Below, one piece after another: positions 33,676 through 37,886 of a stretch of 37,886 bases of DNA; within the stretch, counting starts at the first letter, position 1; every line of letters begins with the position of its first letter. Position numbers and translations under genes: made by a program. Origin of the DNA: Pirellula staleyi DSM 6068 (GTDB taxonomy: Bacteria; Planctomycetota; Planctomycetia; Pirellulales; Pirellulaceae); NCBI GenBank assembly GCA_945900945.1, contig CAMDKL010000043.1:1-37886 (forward strand), written 5' to 3'. The notes beneath the pieces were generated by a model, which saw only the letters and a program-made list of their open reading frames with translations, was not told the origin of the DNA and did not search any database.

Positions 33676-33733
33676 GTCTGGCTGAGGACAGCCGGACCTA
33701 CGATGAAGTCTGGCTGAGGTCAGCCGGACCTAC
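33676..33733. repeat. Two REP-like palindromes in tandem
   Basis: GTCTGGCTGAGGACAGCCGG (ACCTACG, 33676-33702) and GTCTGGCTGAGGTCAGCCGG (ACCTAC, 33708-33733). Each folds as GGCTG-AGG-CAGCC-type hairpins and ends in ACCTAC. They lie just before the ribosome site of the decarboxylase gene and match the unit at about 15072-15093. Confidence 0.85.
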
Positions 33734-33749
33734 CGACCGAAAGAGATTT

Positions 33750-36074
33750 ATGAAATTCAAGTTTCCTATAGTAATCATCGACGAAGACTTTCGGTCCGGA
33801 AACGCCTCGGGGCTGGGAATTCGAGCTTTGGCGGAAGCCATTGAGCGCGAGGGAACTGAAGTCGCGGGTGTAACCAACTATGGCGATTTGTCGCAATTCG
33901 CGCAGCAGCAGAGTCGCGCCTCGGCATTCATTCTGTCGATCGACGACGATGAGTTTGCGTCCGATGATTCGATGGGCTCTGCGCTTGAGAATTTGCGGAA
34001 ATTTATCGCAGAAATTCGTTTCAAAAACTCCGACATCCCGATTTTTCTATACGGTGAAACGCGGACTTCTCGACATATTCCCAATGCGATTCTACGGGAA
34101 CTCCACGGCTTCATTCATATGTTTGAGGACACACCTGAGTTCGTAGCCAGGCACATTCTGAGAGAGGCTAAAGCGTACACGGACGGCTTGGCCCCTCCTT
34201 TTTTTCGTGCATTGGTCGAATACGCCCAGGATGGATCGTACTCATGGCATTGTCCAGGTCACTCGGGAGGCGTCGCCTTCCTCAAGAGCCCCGTGGGGCA
34301 AATGTTTCATCAGTTCTTTGGCGAGAACATGTTGCGAGCGGACGTATGCAATGCCGTGGAAGAACTCGGTCAATTGCTGGACCATACTGGCCCTGTCGCT
34401 GCTTCGGAACGGAACGCTGCAAGAATTTTTGGTGCGGACCACTGCTTCTTTGTAACGAATGGAACCTCGACGTCCAACAAAATCGTTTGGCACTCCACGG
34501 TTGCCAGCGGGGACATCGTGGTCGTGGACCGCAATTGCCATAAGTCAATTTTGCATGCGATCATCATGACGGGTGCGGTTCCTGTTTTCTTGACTCCGAC
34601 GCGGAATAATTTGGGCATCATTGGCCCGATCCCACTCGAGGAGTTCCAACTCGAAAACATCCAGAAGAAAATCGAGGCAAATCCGTTCGCTCGCGAAGCC
34701 CAGGCGAAACATCCTGACCGAAAGCCTCGTATCCTGACGATCACCCAAAGCACGTACGACGGGATTATCTACAATGTTGAGACGTTGCGGAAATTGCTGG
34801 ATGGCCAAATCGGGACACTCCACTTCGACGAAGCTTGGCTGCCTCACGCTGTGTTTCATGAGTTTTACAAAGACATGCACGCCATTGGACCCAATCGACC
34901 TGCACCGTCCGATTCGATGATCTTTGCAACCCATTCGACCCACAAGCTTCTGGCCGGGATCTCGCAAGCTTCTCAGATTCTAGTACGTGAACCCATCAAT
35001 AAAAAATTGGACAGAAATACGTTCAACGAAGCGTATTTGATGCACGTTTCTACTTCACCACAGTATGCGATCATCGCATCCTGTGATGTGGCTGCCGCCA
35101 TGATGGAACCACCCGGCGGCACCGCACTCGTCGAGGAATCGATCATGGAAGCGATCGACTTCCGCAGGGCGATGCGAAAAGTCGACGATGAGTGGGGCAG
35201 CGATTGGTGGTTTAAGGTTTGGGGGCCAGATCAGTTGGCAGAGGAAGGGATCGGGGAACGGGATGATTGGATGCTCAAGGCCGATGAGAATTGGCACGGC
35301 TTCGGTAATCTTGCTCCCGGCTTCAATATGCTTGACCCGATCAAGGCGACGGTCATTACGCCTGGCCTGGATGTATCAGGACATTTTGCCGAAACCGGTA
35401 TCCCAGCCTCCATTGTGACACGCTACTTGGTCGAGCACGGTGTTATCGTTGAGAAGACCGGTCTCTACTCATTCTTCATTATGTTTACGATCGGTATTAC
35501 CAAAGGCCGCTGGAATACGCTCCTCAGTTCCTTGCAGCAATTCAAAGATGACTACGATAAAAATCAACCCATGTGGAAGATCCTGCCCGAGTTCTGTCAA
35601 CATTATCCGCGATATGAAAAAATCGGTCTAAAAGAACTGTGCAAACAGATCCATGAAACCTATAAGAAGAACGACGTCGCGCGAGTGACCACCGAAATGT
35701 ATTTGTCTCCAATGCAGCCGGCGATGAAGCCTTCGGATGCGTTCGCCATGATGGCACACGACGAAATCGACCGAGTGGAAATCGACGATTTAGAGGGAAG
35801 AGCCACTGCGGTATTGCTAACGCCCTATCCCCCAGGTATCCCCCTTTTGATACCGGGCGAACGGTTTAACAAGACGATCGTCGAATATTTGCAATTCGCA
35901 AGTATGTTCAATGAGAAATTCCCTGGCTTCGACACCGATATCCACGGCTTGGTCGAAGAAGAATTAGAAGGGGGCAAACGGCGATATTACGTTGACTGCG
36001 TTCGGATCGACGAACCGCCTCCAGTGCCAAAGAAGTCGGAAAAAGCTCGCGAAAAGGCTGCAATCAGCGTTTAG
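33750..36074 (+). CDS. Orn/Lys/Arg decarboxylase family, probably arginine decarboxylase
   Basis: 774 residues, a PLP fold-type I decarboxylase of the CadA/SpeF/AdiA type. N-terminal response-regulator-like wing domain about 1-130 (IVIIDEDFRSGNASGLGIRA...). The PLP domain about 150-590 has WHCPGHSGGVAFLKSPVGQM, FFVTNGTSTSNKIV, LHFDEAWLPHAVFHEFY (PLP-ring Asp in FDEAW) and the Schiff-base lysine K399 in THSTHKLLAGISQASQI. The C-terminal domain includes LLTPYPPGIPLLIPGERF. FDEAW-L-P-H and the STHK-L-L-A-G wording favour arginine decarboxylase over lysine, giving agmatine for polyamine synthesis or acid response. AAAGAG lies 5-6 bases before the ATG. Substrate specificity is not certain from sequence. 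Confidence 0.9.
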   Translation: MKFKFPIVIIDEDFRSGNASGLGIRALAEAIEREGTEVAGVTNYGDLSQFAQQQSRASAFILSIDDDEFASDDSMGSALENLRKFIAEIRFKNSDIPIFLYGETRTSRHIPNAILRELHGFIHMFEDTPEFVARHILREAKAYTDGLAPPFFRALVEYAQDGSYSWHCPGHSGGVAFLKSPVGQMFHQFFGENMLRADVCNAVEELGQLLDHTGPVAASERNAARIFGADHCFFVTNGTSTSNKIVWHSTVASGDIVVVDRNCHKSILHAIIMTGAVPVFLTPTRNNLGIIGPIPLEEFQLENIQKKIEANPFAREAQAKHPDRKPRILTITQSTYDGIIYNVETLRKLLDGQIGTLHFDEAWLPHAVFHEFYKDMHAIGPNRPAPSDSMIFATHSTHKLLAGISQASQILVREPINKKLDRNTFNEAYLMHVSTSPQYAIIASCDVAAAMMEPPGGTALVEESIMEAIDFRRAMRKVDDEWGSDWWFKVWGPDQLAEEGIGERDDWMLKADENWHGFGNLAPGFNMLDPIKATVITPGLDVSGHFAETGIPASIVTRYLVEHGVIVEKTGLYSFFIMFTIGITKGRWNTLLSSLQQFKDDYDKNQPMWKILPEFCQHYPRYEKIGLKELCKQIHETYKKNDVARVTTEMYLSPMQPAMKPSDAFAMMAHDEIDRVEIDDLEGRATAVLLTPYPPGIPLLIPGERFNKTIVEYLQFASMFNEKFPGFDTDIHGLVEEELEGGKRRYYVDCVRIDEPPPVPKKSEKAREKAAISV

Positions 36075-36124
36075 CGTTGATTGTGGCGAGCTCCAGAGTC
36101 ACGGCCTGCGATTTTACCGCGAAC

Positions 36125-36153
36125 TTGACATGGAACCGAAAATGAGCTAAGTT
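36125..36153 (+). promoter_or_regulatory. Candidate promoter of the AAA ATPase gene
   Basis: TTGACA at 36125-36130 and TAAGTT 17 bases later (36148-36153); an AT-rich TTACTATAGTTTAT follows. The -35 is perfect but the -10 is poor, so this is a weak call. Confidence 0.3.
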
Positions 36154-36199
36154 ACTATAGTTTATCGAAAAACACTAAGCTTAGGTAATATCGCTATTT

Positions 36200-37381
36200 A
36201 TGGATCCAAGAACCAATCCGTACGCGCCAGGGGCTGGCACACCTCCTCCGGAATTGGCTGGCCGCGACGGGCTAATCGAAGCGGCTGCGGTAGCGTTGGA
36301 TCGGATTCGTGATGGGTTATCAGCTCGCAGTTTGGTGATGTACGGATTGCGGGGCGTAGGCAAAACCGTACTTTTGAATCAAATGCGGTTGAACGCGGAG
36401 GCGAATGGTTTGGTTACCGTTCCGGTGGAAGCGCCAGAGGGGAGATCCCTGCCCGCGATTCTACTACCCAGTCTGCGTAGCAGTTTGATTAGGGTCAGTC
36501 GATCTGAAGCGACGAAAGCAGGATTCAAGAAAGTCTTTGGGATACTCGCCTCTTTTGCAAAGGCATTTCGAGTGAAGTACGCGGATATCGATTTTTCAAT
36601 CGACATCGAGCCAGAAGAGGGAATCGCCGATAGTGGAGACCTCGAGAACGACTTAACCGAGTTGCTTCGAAGTATCGGCGAAATGGCTCGGGAACGCGGA
36701 GTCGTCGTCAGCTTGTTTATCGATGAACTACAGTATGTCAAAGAAGACCAACTGGCTGCACTCATCACTGCATTGCATTCGGCAAATCAGCGCAAGCTTC
36801 CGATTACGCTGTTTGCCGCAGGGCTACCGCAACTGCTGGGGTTATTGGGAAAAGCCAAGTCTTATGCAGAGCGTTTGTTCGACTTTCAATTTATCGGAGC
36901 GCTTGCGCCTGAATTCGCTCGCGAAGCCCTTGTCGAGCCCGCACGACGTTTGAACGTCGAGTACCAGACGGAGGCGATCGACCAGATTGTACAGGCAACG
37001 GAGTGCTATCCCTACTTCCTACAAGCTTGGGGGCAATACTGCTGGCAAGTGGCGGAAAAAACTCCTATCACACTCGAGGATACCCAACAAGCGACCGAGA
37101 TTGCGATCGCGCAGCTTGATAGCAGTTTCTTTCGCGTGCGTTTCGATCGATTGACACCGTCTGAAAGACGATACATGCGAGCAATGGCCGAACTTGGACC
37201 GGGGCCACATCGGTCTGGAGATGTCGCGGAAATACTTCACCGGCCAGTAAACAGTATTGCTCCAACTCGCAGTTCCCTGATTAGAAAAGGTATGGCATAC
37301 AGTCCGGCACATGGGGATATCGCATTTACTGTCCCTCTTTTTGATGGCTTTATGAAACGCATCATGCGATTGGAAAACTAG
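36200..37381 (+). CDS. AAA-type ATP-binding protein
   Basis: 393 residues. Residues 1-20 are a Pro/Gly-rich leader (NPYAPGAGTPPPEL), then the ATPase domain with ELAGRDGLIE, Walker A GLRGVGKT (49-56), Walker B SLFIDELQY (about 171-179) and a sensor region LFAAGLPQL. The C-terminal part (about 240-393) looks like the lid and a winged helix (LTPSERRYMRAMAELGPGPH, VAEILHRPVNSIAPTRSSLI, IRKGMAYSP), typical of STAND/ORC-like stand-alone ATPases in accessory regions. Partner genes that would show a toxin or regulatory role are not visible. A P-loop ATPase with DNA-binding wing is supported; its role is not. Confidence 0.85.
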   Translation: MDPRTNPYAPGAGTPPPELAGRDGLIEAAAVALDRIRDGLSARSLVMYGLRGVGKTVLLNQMRLNAEANGLVTVPVEAPEGRSLPAILLPSLRSSLIRVSRSEATKAGFKKVFGILASFAKAFRVKYADIDFSIDIEPEEGIADSGDLENDLTELLRSIGEMARERGVVVSLFIDELQYVKEDQLAALITALHSANQRKLPITLFAAGLPQLLGLLGKAKSYAERLFDFQFIGALAPEFAREALVEPARRLNVEYQTEAIDQIVQATECYPYFLQAWGQYCWQVAEKTPITLEDTQQATEIAIAQLDSSFFRVRFDRLTPSERRYMRAMAELGPGPHRSGDVAEILHRPVNSIAPTRSSLIRKGMAYSPAHGDIAFTVPLFDGFMKRIMRLEN

Positions 37382-37566
37382 TGGATGGTCGAATCTGAAC
37401 TTTGTAATTAGGCAACTTTGTACGACGATCGCGGAGCGATCAGCCACAATGGCTTGTTCCGGAGCTTCGTCTGAACGATAATAAAACAGCTCGCGTTTTT
37501 GGTTTGCTCCCTTGAACCTCCACTCCCTACCCTCCTGCTTTCTTAGCCCGCCTCAAGAAAAGCTCG

Positions 37567-37886
37567 ATGCTTGTTTGGTCCCAGCCCTGCCCTCGGGTTG
37601 CACTACTCTGGATTGCTATTGCAAACTGCACTCTTAGTCTAGCCATTGCATCGGATCCTGTCGGCTTACCAGATCGTATCGAATTCAACCGCGATATTCG
37701 ACCGATTCTTTCGGATCGCTGCTTTTCTTGTCATGGCCCCGACAAGAACAAACGGGAGGCTGAAACTCGACTCGACACACTTGAGGGTCTGCACGGCAAC
37801 GCAGACAAGGCGGGACCGCTTGTTCCAGGTAATCCAGACTCAAGTGAAATGATTCGCCGCATCGAATCGTTGGATAACGACGAAAG
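37567..37886 (+). CDS. PSCyt1/DUF1549-DUF1553-type cytochrome protein (start only)
   Basis: ATG 37567 opens a frame that runs off the window after 106 codons. Signal peptide about 1-29 (VALLWIAIANCTLSLAIA). Then comes the planctomycete cytochrome C domain: IEFNRDIRPILSDRCFSCHG with C52-F-S-C55-H56 as haem site, AETRLDTLEGLHGN and PLVPGNPDSSEMIRRIES. In complete members this is followed by DUF1549 and DUF1553 domains and totals about 900-1100 residues. Genes of this kind are usually followed by a DUF1501 Tat protein, which would be beyond the window. It is thought to act in periplasmic electron transfer for polymer degradation. Confidence 0.9.
   Translation, partial: MLVWSQPCPRVALLWIAIANCTLSLAIASDPVGLPDRIEFNRDIRPILSDRCFSCHGPDKNKREAETRLDTLEGLHGNADKAGPLVPGNPDSSEMIRRIESLDNDE

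Overview
The window looks like chromosomal DNA of a planctomycete, probably of the Pirellulaceae. The evidence is the gene families: a PVC-type membrane-bound dehydrogenase ending in a CxxCH haem site (3309-6308), a double-DUF1080 protein (26827-28302), the start of a PSCyt1/DUF1553-type cytochrome protein with an FNRDIRPILS...CxxCH N-terminus (37567 to the window end), a DUF3500 Tat protein, and a UvrA that is two complete UvrAs in one chain. Base composition is moderate. Many genes lack a clear Shine-Dalgarno sequence, which is common in this phylum, so several starts are uncertain. I saw no rRNA, tRNA, CRISPR array, intact insertion sequence, phage or replication origin.

Layout. 1-3.3 kb is a scrap-yard: the tail of a secreted protein, an RHS/YD-repeat fragment, a 55-residue membrane-protein ORF, an intact SDR oxidoreductase and an ISAzo13-like transposase fragment. 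Two directly repeated ~170 bp palindromic elements flank the SDR and sit exactly where the RHS and transposase fragments break off. 3.3-6.3 kb is the haem-binding dehydrogenase. 6.3-8.6 kb (minus) is hflX followed 3 nt later by a second SDR. 8.9-11.4 kb (plus) is an overlapping trio: His-rich lipoprotein, surE, and a BRCT-MerR-TPR fusion. 11.5-12.7 kb (minus) holds three small envelope or secreted proteins, the middle one a 57-residue ORF with a CA dinucleotide repeat in its coding sequence. 12.9-13.8 kb carries two decayed genes. 13.8-18.7 kb (minus) holds a class A beta-lactamase with a peptidoglycan-binding tail, a DUF3500 protein and an S9 peptidase. A GxxExxY remnant bounded by inverted repeats follows. 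19.2-26.4 kb (minus) is trxB and the double uvrA, 3 nt apart. 26.5-30.2 kb holds the DUF1080 protein, a phytanoyl-CoA dioxygenase-like protein and a secreted lectin-fold protein. 30.3-32.9 kb (minus) is a tungsten-enzyme module: MoaD-like protein, aldehyde ferredoxin oxidoreductase (AOR) and an FmdD-like molybdopterin-binding protein. Then come yaeQ, an Orn/Lys/Arg decarboxylase, an AAA ATPase and the partial cytochrome protein.

How the genes may work together (inference). trxB-uvrA and hflX-SDR are tight pairs; surE and the BRCT fusion are translationally coupled. The AOR module is self-contained for a pterin enzyme: a sulfur-carrier protein for pterin synthesis, the catalytic subunit, and an extra pterin-binding domain of a kind normally found in a different enzyme family. 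The secreted haem, DUF1080 and PSCyt1 proteins fit the polymer-degrading lifestyle of these bacteria. REP-like palindromes, simple repeats and gene remnants show active small-repeat turnover. The least conventional items are the AOR/MoaD/FmdD module, the BRCT-MerR-TPR fusion, the four-ATPase UvrA, the CA-repeat small ORF, and the palindrome-bounded SDR segment.
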